DNA of 11,649 bases from Phoronis pallida (Eukaryota; Phoronida; Phoronidae), in the NCBI GenBank assembly GCA_028565715.1, contig JAOXYC010202463.1:1-11649 (forward strand), written 5' to 3'. A program made the position numbers and the translations under genes. The notes below the pieces were generated by a model, which worked only from the letters and a program-made list of their open reading frames with translations, was not told where the DNA came from and searched no databases. Below are positions 1 through 8,600 of this stretch, piece after piece. The first letter of the stretch is position 1. The number at the start of each line of letters is the position of its first letter.

Positions 1-190
1 TGTTTTACCCCATGAGCGGCGCTGTGCACCTTTTCACATGAGGATTTGTTTTTGCTTAAAGCAAGTAGACCCGATAACAGTCCAAATAAGAACACAAATT
101 AATGTATCTTATTTACTGTCCGAAAGTGATACATTTGAAGACAGAAAAAATCATCATAACTGAACTGGGAATCGAACCCAGGTTAATTTT
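1..190 (-). repeat. Diverged copy of the 6591-6820 MITE family
   Basis: This stretch matches 6595-6785 in order: the block gcaccttttcaca-aagga, an A/T-rich run with aaagcaa-tagacc, then ccgaaagtgat, and finally a run resembling an inverted tRNA B box (gggaatcgaaccc at 168-180; gcgaatcaaaccc at 6770-6782). The left end resembles the terminal repeat of the better copy, but the right terminal repeat is not recognisable here, so this copy is degraded or truncated. The B-box-like string has no A box at the proper distance, so it is not a tRNA gene. The element lies downstream of the visible IMMP1L exons, probably in an intron. Confidence 0.5.
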
Positions 191-312
191 AATATCAATA
201 TATAAATTTTAAGTCCAAATCTCACAAATAGTTTGAATGAAAGACACTGATTTAAAAAGGACTCAAAATTATAAGCGCTATTTTTCTGATCAAGTAACCA
301 ATCAGAACTTAC

Positions 313-401
313 TTTTGTACTTTATTGGTGAATACACTTAGATGGTCAGTTAGAAGAATATCTCTGGACTTGATAGTAGGTTCCATGGATGGTCCTGAAC
401 A
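313..401 (-). CDS. IMMP1L: IMMP1L second coding exon, catalytic serine box
   Basis: The exon starts after the acceptor ttgttttag (AG at 403-402) with TGT TCA GGA and reads [10 protein letters not shown], the signature of mitochondrial S26 peptidases. It ends at 313, two bases into a codon, before GTAAGT (312-307). The following residues (about 20, ending TNKVQ) align in length with the vertebrate segment before the GDIV block, which would begin the next exon outside this window. No stop codon interrupts the frame. Confidence 0.88.
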
Positions 402-1401
402 CTAAAACAACCAAAGACATTTATATGATTCAACTATCAACAAAAATTTAAATTGTAACACTTTATTTGAACTTGAGCAAATGTCGCCGCCATTTGAGTA
501 TTCTTCTTTAAATCCTTTGTTTCCCAGGATGCCCATTATCACACAAAAAAGGTATACACAGCTTCTAAACTTTTAAAGTCAAATCTTAATGCTGGTTGGT
601 ACAAAAAAGTTCTATATTGCCAGAACAAAAGAGTTTACAAAAATCAGGGTCGTAACCAGACAATTTTGTTCAGGACGCACCAACAACGATAAAAAACCGA
701 GTGACAATTTATTTCATAGAAGTATTTTCTGCAGTCAACATTTCTAGTGCTAAAACTACCTGCACGTTCCGCTATTTGTCAACATCCTTTTAAAATTACA
801 TAACTGTAAGTGCCCACACTTCATGCACAAAAGTACCCCTATTTTGTAATGGCTGCATCATGTGCTAAAACTGTGCGTACCTGGCGTAACAGTAGTATGC
901 GCCTGAAAATACTTGTATGCAAAAAACTGTTTCCATAACATTAATAAACAAATATGATATGTTTGATGTTATAAAGTTAATTCATCGCACGCTTCAAGAA
1001 AATAGCAAACCATCAGACTCGAAGGACAGTTTAATGAAAATGTGTTCAATCATAGATAAATAGAAGAACAGATCCCCAACTTGACTTCGTGAAGCAATAA
1101 AAATGTGATGAAATAGGTTCAAATTCAGTTGTGCGTATTTTAAACCCAAATCTCAAACCAGATGTGAAACCATGCGATCTCAAACCCAATGTATGAAATG
1201 AGGTAAACAGACTTTTTTACTTCGCAAGACAAACCATTTCGCCAAGCATAAGTTGGGGATCTTCTGTACTATTAATCTATGGTTCAACTGTTTACAAACC
1301 AACACAAAGTCGCCAAAATATTCCAGTGTACAGTGAGCTATACATCCGTATTGTACTAAGTAGCCAAGACTACCCAGAACTTTGAATAGAGCCTTCCTCA
1401 T
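313..1401 (-). CDS. IMMP1L: IMMP1L, mitochondrial inner membrane protease subunit 1 (partial, first two coding exons)
   Basis: The gene encodes a type I signal peptidase (family S26) that, in animals and yeast, removes sorting signals from proteins delivered to the mitochondrial intermembrane space. The coding exons seen are 1401-1300 (34 codons, ends in phase 0) and 401-313 (29 codons plus 2 nt). The first holds the hydrophobic membrane segment with [10 protein letters not shown], nearly the vertebrate IMMP1L string. The second begins [10 protein letters not shown], the S26 box with the catalytic serine at residue 39 (the Ser before Met). The start Met at 1401 matches the vertebrate start within one residue. 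Splice sites are GTTTGT/TTTTAG and GTAAGT. The catalytic lysine and the C-terminal half should lie beyond position 1; no further exon was found in 1-312. Identity rests on motif recognition, which is strong although only about 63 residues are visible. Confidence 0.9.
405..1044. other. IMMP1L intron sequence without recognisable features
   Basis: This is the acceptor-proximal part of the intron separating the two IMMP1L exons. I see no exon, RNA gene or repeat with clear ends in it on either strand. The text is AT-rich with short A and T runs. Confidence 0.6.
1045..1287. mobile_element. MITE with ~32-bp inverted ends and 5-bp target duplication
   Basis: The ends 1050-1082 and 1250-1282 are inverted copies: the left reads catagataaatagaagaac then agatccccaactt; the right is its reverse complement with several changes. 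Flanking bases ttcaa occur at 1045-1049 and 1283-1287, exactly at the element borders, as a 5-bp target-site duplication; the first base of the left end is changed from C to T relative to the family. The 167-bp interior has no coding capacity. It sits in the IMMP1L intron, its duplication ending 12 bp from the donor. The superfamily is not assigned. Confidence 0.72.
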
Positions 1402-1425
1402 CTTCTTGATATCATTGTGCAATCC
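1300..1425 (-). CDS. IMMP1L: IMMP1L first coding exon with 24 nt of 5' UTR
   Basis: The coding part is 1401-1300. Upstream, a pyrimidine-rich acceptor (tttctgttacag, AG at 1427-1426) suggests the exon begins at 1425 and that a noncoding exon lies farther upstream. A plausible minus-strand donor GTGAGA starts at 1527. Between acceptor and start codon an out-of-frame ATG (1415-1413) opens a five-codon uORF whose TGA overlaps the main start as ATGA (1401-1398). The encoded segment is a short basic N-terminus followed by the hydrophobic stretch that anchors the protease in the inner membrane. Confidence 0.85.
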
Positions 1426-1564
1426 CTGTAACAGAAACGTTCAAAAGTATTTTATTAAGTACTTCAAAAACAAAAATATTCCAACTAAAGAAAGGGAAAT
1501 ATAATAAAAATACAACGTAGTTCTCACAATGAAGGGGTAGTATAAACAAGTTTTTGTTGAGGTG

Positions 1565-1924
1565 TCTTGCTATTTACACGACTCCGGGCATGACTTAGTC
1601 GGGCCAATAGATCTGACGTCATAGCAAACGGCTGAATCATTTCTCGGGTATTGTTAAAGGTTTCTGAGATATCTTCTGTTTTTTGGCGCCACCTAACAGG
1701 GTTTTATATAGTATTAGACTTGAAGTCAAGGCCGGAATGTATTGGTCGTGTTTTGTGATGTCAGGTATTTGTCACAGCTTTAATCAGTTTATGACCCTGA
1801 GGTTTAGTTTATTATTGGTACAGATTTAGACCAGTTTTACTTTGCAGCCAATCAGCGTAGAGTATTCTCAGTCGTTTGAATAGAATTTCTTGCTATTTAC
1901 GTACAGGATCAGTCGGGCCAATAG
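1565..1924. repeat. Imperfect direct repeat around two CCAAT boxes
   Basis: Copy one is 1565-1610 and copy two 1888-1924. Both begin tcttgctatttac and end agtcgggccaatag; copy one has about nine extra bases in the middle. They are 323 bp apart and each carries a CCAAT box in the same GC-rich setting. This could be a duplicated promoter module or two remnants of one repeat family. Confidence 0.5.
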
Positions 1925-1925
1925 C
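1591..1925 (-). promoter_or_regulatory. Candidate IMMP1L promoter: CCAAT cluster and CRE palindrome
   Basis: Five CCAAT/ATTGG pentamers occur here: CCAAT at 1604, 1848 and 1918, ATTGG at 1741 and 1815. A perfect CRE/ATF palindrome tgacgtca lies at 1614-1621, five bases beyond the first CCAAT. The site is about 200 bp upstream of the IMMP1L start codon on the minus strand, and a plausible first-exon donor (GTGAGA, 1527-1522) lies in between. NF-Y and CREB/ATF sites are common in promoters of mitochondrial and housekeeping genes. No transcription start is proven. The CCAAT at 1848 (gccaatcag) is the best NF-Y match. Confidence 0.4.
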
Positions 1926-2602
1926 CACGGCCATGTTTGAAGGCGTCAATCTTACAGTGAGGGTAAACCAGTTCTGACATAACATTCTTGGATTAAGTCT
2001 GGTACTTGGGAGGCTTTAGCCTAGTTTAGCCACTTTATAGCAAGTTTAGGTCGACCTCGTTCAGCAATGTTGGAAGAGTTATAATATTTGTTATTTTCTG
2101 TGCCGCTTTTAACACTGTGCCAAGCGTAACAAAGTCAGTCTTGTTTCATCCATGGGAACAAATTTACTTTTCATCCTTCTTCTATATATACTTACAGCGA
2201 ATACGACCTACCGAGATGCGTATTCCAGCTATGCATATCCAGCCACACATGCGCACTTGATCAATCTGAGTGACCTACTTTGACAACATTTATCTCAATA
2301 AACGGTTGGTATTGCGTGATGTCATCAAAATATGTTCTAGCTTACGTGCACACTCCCACTTCTCAAGTGTATGCTTTTGTTTCAAATAAATTTAATCGGC
2401 GACTTCAGAATGCAAAAACTTCTGAATATGACACCTGGGTATCGCAATTTTGCGATACATGTCTAATTGATGAGTAAAAAATCGTAAAACCGAGGCAAAG
2501 AGGAAGAATTGCCAGGGACAAATGCGTGGAAGAAATTTCCAAGCCACATAAATCATAGGAAGTGACCTCAGCCATCATGACCTTTACTACGTCCAACCCT
2601 AA
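1926..2602. other. Intergenic region, no gene seen
   Basis: Open frames here (for example 2280-2477 plus and 2614-2405 minus) have no recognisable domain and no good start or splice context. A strong-looking minus-strand donor (GTAAGT at 2195-2190) could belong to an alternative IMMP1L 5' exon, but nothing else supports it. A short hairpin gtatcgcaa-tt-ttgcgatac lies at 2439-2458. Confidence 0.5.
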
Positions 2603-3110
2603 CATACCTGCCAACCCTACTGCTTTACGGGGTAGCCTACCACTTTTGGATCGTTTTCAACACCTACCGCTTTCACTAGTCAGACCTTCTGCTTTTTGAA
2701 AATTATAGTTGGAAAAAAAGAATTCAACAGTGGTTTTTTTGAACTTTATATACGTTTTAATTCAAGAAACTAGCAAATACACTCAGATAAAACCTCCATT
2801 TCAAGCATTAAAATCGCCCTGGCGCGCACTTAGTATGCAATAACTTATGTTGTTGACGATTGGTCTTAATTTGTTGTGTAAACCAATGAGAGGTCACGTA
2901 ACATTGGGATATTTTTCGGATCTCAAATGAGAATTTTGCGACAAAAGAAATTAGAAAACGAAGATCGTACGATTGAAAGTTCAAACAAACAAATGAACTT
3001 ATGGAACTAATTACTGATGAGTGTACATCTATCAATTTATTTACCAAATTTTTAAATGAGTCCTCTCGTCAGCAAGGTGACAATATGTTTGTCTTTTGTG
3101 ATTTACCACG

Positions 3111-3163
3111 GTAGGCCATAGATAAATAGAAGAACTCTGTTCTTCTATTTATCTATGGGTAGG
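3111..3163. mobile_element. 43-bp palindromic mini-MITE with 5-bp target duplication
   Basis: The palindrome 3116-3158 has two perfect 20-bp arms (ccatagataaatagaagaac and its complement) around a 3-base loop tct. It is flanked exactly by gtagg at 3111-3115 and 3159-3163. The arm equals the first 20 bp of the MITE at 1050-1282, apart from that copy's one changed first base. So this appears to be an element of the same family reduced to its two ends, inserted on its own. It is nested in the 2603-3518 repeat. Confidence 0.72.
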
Positions 3164-3450
3164 CGGACTCACGAAGCGATCGACTGATTGAATGTAATTT
3201 CAAAATTTTCTGAATAAAATCAGCATGTTTTTAAGTTTGCCTGAGTGCTCGCATTTGGCCTTTGAAAGCAACTGCATGATGTATGCAATATTTTTGTCTT
3301 CTTTCAGTATTTTTCCTAACATTTATTGATTTTTCCACCCTAAAAATTGTATTTTTTTATAGAAATGTTGTTCTTGAAATGCAGGAGATTGCACCATTTT
3401 GCGCCTTTTTTCAAAAATTTCCGGGGGGGGGGCATGCCGCCAGAGTAACA

Positions 3451-3485
3451 TAGGTACGCTTGTGACTTCGTCACAAGCGAACCTA
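3451..3485. repeat. Hairpin with 16-bp arms near the right end of the 2603-3518 repeat
   Basis: The arms 3451-3466 and 3470-3485 (core cgcttgtgac / gtcacaagcg) pair with a single mismatch across a ttc loop. It lies just after the G-run and before the ctaccgcttt motif, so it is probably a subterminal part of the surrounding repeat rather than a separate insertion. I see no flanking target duplication. Confidence 0.55.
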
Positions 3486-3523
3486 CCGCTTTTCAAACAA
3501 AATGGGTTGGCACGTATGCCCTC

Positions 3524-3901
3524 ATTGCTATTAGTGCTCGGAATCGCGGAATATTTCCGGGTCGATTAATTGATCGAAAATCCGACCGATTAAAAAACGG
3601 AAGTGCCGCCATGATGTTTTTTCACCAATGTTTACAAGCGTGCGGAAGTCATTTCTCGCGGATATTTGCGATTTTTCAAGAAAAAACAACAATGAAATGA
3701 GGTTTTAACTCTTTCATGATGGCTTTTGCATGCAGGGATGATTGAAAACAACACTCGGTTAAACAGTTTGCGGCTGTCACGAGCAAAACTAGATGATCGC
3801 GGATGATCGATCATTTTTTTTCATGATCGATCTACGGCGATTTTTGGCTGAACGATTGATAAATCGATCATTCGATCAGTCGTCCGAGCTCTAATAGCTA
3901 T
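3524..3901. mobile_element. hAT-like MITE, 362 bp, with 8-bp target duplication
   Basis: The element 3532-3893 begins tagtgctcgga and ends tccgagctcta, an inverted pair with one mismatch. The 8 bp outside are attgctat (3524-3531) and atagctat (3894-3901), identical at seven of eight positions. TAG-starting inverted ends and 8-bp duplications are typical of the hAT superfamily. The interior is non-coding, rich in GATC/CGAT strings, and has an inner hairpin (gatcgatcat - poly(T) - catgatcgatc, about 3801-3832). No transposase is present, so it would be mobilised in trans. Confidence 0.65.
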
Positions 3902-3989
3902 AACATTCACAGTTCGAAGGAGGATGTCCCTCTAGTTAAAGAGATCAACAGAAAAAGGAAATTTGTTCCCATGGTTTCAACGATCTATA

Positions 3990-4062
3990 GGGAGTCCTTG
4001 TAGCTAAGTGGTAAGATCTGCGCCTCGCATGCGAGATGTTCGCATTTCAAACAGGGCTATGG
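3990..4062 (+). repeat. Degenerate tRNA-derived SINE head
   Basis: An A-box match (tagctaagtggtaaga, 4001-4016) is followed by an anticodon-arm-like palindrome ctcgcatgcgag (4024-4035) and a decayed B box (cgcatttcaaac, about 4041-4052). The anticodon loop is shortened and the B box lacks the GTTCGA core, so this is not a working tRNA. The body after it cannot be delimited; it may run to about 4200. Confidence 0.5.
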
Positions 4063-4257
4063 GCACTGAAAACTTTCGAGCATTAATTAAAATTTTCTTC
4101 CACCCCTTGCTCGGTGCCACTGCCATGCCAGTGCCTTCAGGGAGTTCAGGGTGAGTTCAGCTTGTGAAGTTTGGCTCATTCTTCAGTTCAAGAGCAGGCG
4201 GTAGACTTTTCTATGGTTGGCTTGAAACTGTCATAAAGTAAAACAATCCAGAGATTC

Positions 4258-4346
4258 TAATGTCGAAATTCGACTTCGGAGTTCAAACTTCAAAGTCAAA
4301 CTTCGAGAGTTCAAGTTCAAGTCAATCAAGACCAAGTTCAACTCAA
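4258..4346. repeat. Low-complexity TTCAAG/TTCGA-rich stretch
   Basis: Degenerate reiterations of ttcaaac, ttcgag, agttcaag and their complements fill this stretch. It starts with the small palindrome gtcgaaattcgac (4262-4274). It looks like slippage-derived simple sequence and has no coding sense. Confidence 0.5.
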
Positions 4347-4799
4347 GCACTTGTCAGTGTTTTGGCTTTAGAGGTGTTTGGGCGAAAATGACGTGCAACC
4401 TGGGAAAAGAAGTTTTTGCATAAAACCTATGTTCACTTTTCAATGGGCAAATCTAGTCGAAACATTCGTGCTGGTTCTAAAATTCGAAAACTTACGGATC
4501 AACAATAACATTCTCTGGTGGCCTTCAGCGTTCACTGGAGGCAGACATATTTGAATAATCCATTGTAATGAATAGGGTAAGCTATGAGAAATGCATTACT
4601 CCTTAAAGCAATCAAGATAACAAAATAAGAACAGTTAACTCATTTTCCATTCCTGCGATATTTTTCTCTCCGAAAAATACTACTCATTATGACTTTTCAA
4701 AGTAAAATAACCAAATTTGTAAAGAATATTACATTCCTACAGTCACAACCACCTCTTAAAAAAGTGGACTAGACTATTTCCGCTTCTTATTTCATGGAA
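4347..4799. other. Intergenic region, nothing recognised
   Basis: No convincing exon, RNA gene or element with ends is seen between the low-complexity stretch and the candidate calumenin promoter. Confidence 0.5.
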
Positions 4800-4946
4800 C
4801 CAATCGCATTTACGTTTACTTCCATTTATGGGACATGTCAACTCAACCGAATACTCCACGTTGTGATAATGTGATTGGACAAAATCCGCCACGCACGCAA
4901 GCCGACGCAAAACAAAGTTTTCACTTTCAAGTCCCATCTCTTGTCG
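4800..4946 (+). promoter_or_regulatory. Candidate calumenin promoter and noncoding first exon
   Basis: CCAAT at 4800-4804 and ATTGG at 4874-4878 precede a short CpG-rich patch (4887-4910) that leads into a strong donor, cg|gtaagt, at 4946/4947. Together with a good acceptor just before the calumenin start codon (AG at 5527-5528, alternative 5512-5513), this suggests a noncoding first exon ending at 4946 and a 5' UTR intron of about 580 bp. The TSS would lie near 4890-4920. Two CCACG pentamers (4856, 4889), the half-site recognised by ATF6/XBP1 in ER-stress elements, are present, but not at the canonical spacing from a CCAAT box. No start site is shown directly. Confidence 0.35.
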
Positions 4947-5528
4947 GTAAGTTGGAAGTGAGAAATCTGTCAAATTCACGAGAAAAGATGTCGTGTGCAT
5001 TTTAGGATGTTTACCGCTTCTGATTTCTATCCTTATTGTTTAAATGCGCGCAATTATCCCTGATCAGTCCAGTGGGCTGTGACACTTTCCATTTCCAACC
5101 AGTCCAAGCAGACAGCCTCCAACATCAACATGTTTTGATTTTGAGGACCCGGCGTTTTGATGCCAAATGCCAATGCGAAATACAGTTATCACTGTGCAGT
5201 TTTATTTCTGCATGGGACCCTTTCCTTTCCACTGTACATGACGCATGCAATCAAACAGATAGGTTATCATCCGGGATTATCATGAACCGTATGGCGTTGA
5301 TGACGTTGATCTGCCAGTGCAGGGGAAAAGCCTCGGAAAGGAAAAACCTCTTTGCTGTTGTAAAAAAGGCTACATTTGTAAATTGTATTCGTTGACTGTC
5401 GACTTTGATCTGCATTCCGAGTACAAGTTTTCGAGCACTCACCACTTGCATAATTGTTATTCTTTTCAGTTTTTACAAATTTCAATCTTTTTACGACATT
5501 TCATTATTTTCAGGTTCTTCTTTTGCAG

Positions 5529-5551
5529 TGAGTCCAGGATTTTTCACAACA
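5529..5551 (+). other. Calumenin 5' UTR directly before the start codon
   Basis: The leader is preceded by a long pyrimidine-rich run with successive AGs (5468, 5513, 5528), the picture of a 3' splice site. The base context of the start, acaacaATG, fits animal initiation. The open frame upstream of 5552 (from 5405) lies in what looks like intron and would bury the signal peptide, so 5552 is chosen. Confidence 0.5.
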
Positions 5552-5659
5552 ATGCAGATTCAAATAGCATTGCTGATGCTGGCGGTTGCTGCCACAAGCC
5601 GGACGCTTGCCGTACCCACAGCAACAGGGGACGAACACAAGGACAGGGTTAAAGACAAG
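5552..5659 (+). CDS. CALU: Calumenin exon 1: signal peptide and N-terminus
   Basis: It has 36 codons and ends in phase 0 at aag|gtagag. Residues 3-15 are hydrophobic ([13 protein letters not shown]) and a Thr-Leu-Ala site precedes Val-Pro-Thr, matching the place where vertebrate calumenins are cleaved. The HKDRVKDK end aligns with the KKDRV region of vertebrate CALU. Confidence 0.88.
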
Positions 5660-8600
5660 GTAGAGAATAAGGATGTGAATTGTATTTAGTTCCACAATTC
5701 ATAGTTTTATGAAAAGGAAGGGTTACGCGCATATGATCTCGCTGTTTTGGGACACCTCAAAATAATTTTTTTTTCCAAAATTTGACTTTTTGTCCAATGA
5801 TCCTTTTCAGTATGTGCCAAATTGATTAATTCCGGGGATTAATTAACACCAAAACATTCCAAGTCCTGAAGATGCTCAATTATTGGTGCAAGAACTAAAT
5901 GGATGCATCAACCGATGACACATGCACAGTTTATTTTAGTGAAGTGATAATAGGATCTTGTTCAAAATCAGCGAACAAACAAATATTAATTTTTGGATCC
6001 TTGTTCCAATTTGTAAATAATTTTTGGTATCCCAAAATGGAAAAAAACGTACACTTTTCTAAGAAAATCAAGATTTATATGGAAAATGATTTATTATATT
6101 TAAAATAAACCTCATGCTGGTCCCCCACTTTTATCATGTTTTAATGTTTGTTTAATCATCAAATGCTTCAGTAAGCCCATTCATGCCAGCATGTATATTA
6201 ACAGTGATCTAATGCTATAGTAGGACGTGGCATTTCATGGTCCATTGAACATCAACTGACACATCATCACAACGTCACATCTGTTGTTGCTATGACATTT
6301 TGATCACGAATGTCCAATTGATAACTTTTAAAAGGCACATATCCATTTAGTTGTTTTTTCTGATTTTTTTCAAATAATAATTTAATATTTGTTTCTTAGC
6401 AAAAGGTATTTTTTTGCTTCTGAAATGTGCAGCTGTGGTGTATAAATGTTTTAATCCTGCTAAATTTTGAAAAAAAGGAAAAATTTAGGTCTCCCTGATT
6501 GTCGCAGATGCTCTTCCAACTGAGCCATTCAGCTGAGCCCATACTATTTACTGTGCTAATTTCTTATAATCCAGTATATATGCAATCACCCCCTATGATG
6601 CACCTTTTCACACAAGGACTTGTTTTGCTGAAAGCAATTAGACTTGTTTTGCTGAAAGCAATTAGACCGTGTTGAGAGTCGCATAAGAATACATATAAGT
6701 GTATGCTTTTATTGGCCGAAAGTGATTTAATTTTGTTATGTAAAGACCGAAACATTTATGTCTCCACTGCGAATCAAACCCAAGTCTAACAGATCCTTGT
6801 GTGAAAGATGCATCACAGGGATTCAAGTTTCAAATGTTTGTGTCTTCAAAGTTTATCATCTCGGCTAGTTAAATCTTACATTCATTTGTTTTTTTAAAAA
6901 TCCTGTTAAGGCAATTATATGGTCTTAGAAATTTTGCGAAACTGCGTTGGTTATAACACAAAGTATTGCCACAATACAATAATGGTATCTTCACCATGGA
7001 AACACACCTTCAAGAATTAATTTTTGTTGAATCCTTGTTATTGTAGAAGTTGAGTGATGAGAAGCATTTTGAGGATGAAGAACACAATCCAGAGTATGAT
7101 CACGAGGCATTCCTGGGAAAAGACGAGGCAAAAACATTTGATGAACTCAGTCCAGAGGAAAGTCAAGAAAGACTGGGGTATTTATTTATTGAAATTATTT
7201 GTGTATGTTTACTGTTAAGATCCTTTCTAAAATTGAAACTAAATCGAAACTGTTTTCAGCCCTCTACTCAAAGTTTGATGAAAATCAAAACTGTCTATGC
7301 GACTGAAAAAAAGATATCCCTTATTTTTTTCTGAATGATGATTTGTAACTGAAAAATGCCGGCAAAATCATGTTTTGACATTTATGGTGTGATTAAAATC
7401 TCTATCACTGTCTCATGTCAATTTATATATTTAAAAACATTATTTTTGGGATTCATTCAATTATTAAACAATTTATTCTAATTCTGTTTACAGTAAAATA
7501 GTTGACAAAATTGACAAAAACAATGACGGCAAGGTGTCTGAAGACGAGTTGAAAGCTTGGATCAAACATGTGTCTAACCGCTACATCGTTGACGATGCTC
7601 AGAGGCAGTGGAAAGGTTTTGAGAATGACATCAAGGATGGAAAGTTAGCATGGGAGGCATACAAGGAAACCTCATATGGAAGCTTATCTAGTGAGTATGA
7701 TGTAAATGTACAGCCCCTTTTCTCAGATTTGTGTTTTGTTTTATCACCTGTTCACAACTCAGCAAGTGCAACCTAAAAACTCAGTGCTTATTTGTTACTT
7801 TTTGTCTTTCATGCCTTTTGTTCCTAACAATGACAACGGTTACGCTCGTAGCTCAGTGGTAAGTGTCCCGGCCTTTTAACAAAAACGTCGTGGGTTCGCG
7901 CCCTGGGTTGCATTGCACTGAGTGTTTCCTACTGGGCTAATAGGATAGGATGGCATTGTGAGTGTTAAGCAAAAGGTTGTGCGATTCTTTCGAGAATACC
8001 GCCTGCCTGCTGTATGCTCCCCGGGTTGAAATTAGTACTTGAGTGAAAAGATCCGCAGCCTGAGTAATGATATTGAGAATTGTAAAGCGCTTTGTATAAA
8101 AAGCGCTATATAAGCACTGGGTATTATTATTATTATTAAGTTTGTTGCTATATGCATAAACCCTCGAGCATTACTTGAGAAACTCAAAATTTATTGCAAG
8201 AAGGCATGTTAGTTCCAGGCATTTACTTTTTACATTGAGGTGCACGTATGAGACAGAACACTGTACCATGTATAACATCTCAGCACCATGCATACATGAC
8301 TGTTATTCAAAACATACTGGTTCCTAGTCAAGGTTGGATGTCATCATGAATTTTCTTATACGAGGGTTGGTAATCTAATCTTTACCGAGGCTTTGCCGAG
8401 GTAAAGAGTAGATTACGACCGAGTATAAGAAATTCATGATGACATCCTCACAAGCAACCAAAAACACATAATTTGTTTTTTTTTCGGCAAAATAAACATT
8501 ATTTCTTATAACATTTGTTGTCAACTTTGGTTCGAATCACGTGCCTTGAGTCTGTCGTCGCGTTCACCGTTATCATGTTATAGAACGCGCAAGATCAAAG

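Larger units (their letters stand above)
2603..3518. mobile_element. Putative non-autonomous element with short inverted ends
   Basis: The string catacctgccaaccc (2603-2617) recurs inverted at 3504-3518 with one mismatch. Just inside both ends are variants of ctaccgcttt: on the plus strand at 2618, 2637, 2665 and 2687 on the left, and 3483-3492 on the right. A 10-G run followed by catgcc lies at 3423-3438. Flanks ccctaa and ccctca could be a weak target duplication. No transposase is visible. The borders rest on 15 bp, so the element may be wrongly delimited; a common interspersed repeat of marine invertebrates with a similar ccaaccct end is the alternative reading. Confidence 0.4.

Noticed and set aside
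3423-3432. Ten-G run as a G-quadruplex
   Set aside because: It is a single run without neighbouring G tracts, and similar runs are common in this type of repeat.
4856-4893. Canonical ER stress response element
   Set aside because: The required CCAAT-N9-CCACG or ATTGG-N-CCACG spacing is not met; ATTGG and CCACG are ten bases apart.
4743-5000. 85-residue minus-strand open frame
   Set aside because: It covers the candidate promoter and first exon of calumenin, shows no known motif, and has no supporting splice sites.
5036-5395. 119-residue open frame upstream of calumenin
   Set aside because: It lies in the putative 5' UTR intron, overlaps two other open frames, has no recognisable domain and ends without a splice or poly(A) context.
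7838-7915. Functional tRNA gene
   Set aside because: A and B boxes are good, but no regular acceptor and anticodon stems could be formed, and a SINE body with LINE-like tail follows.
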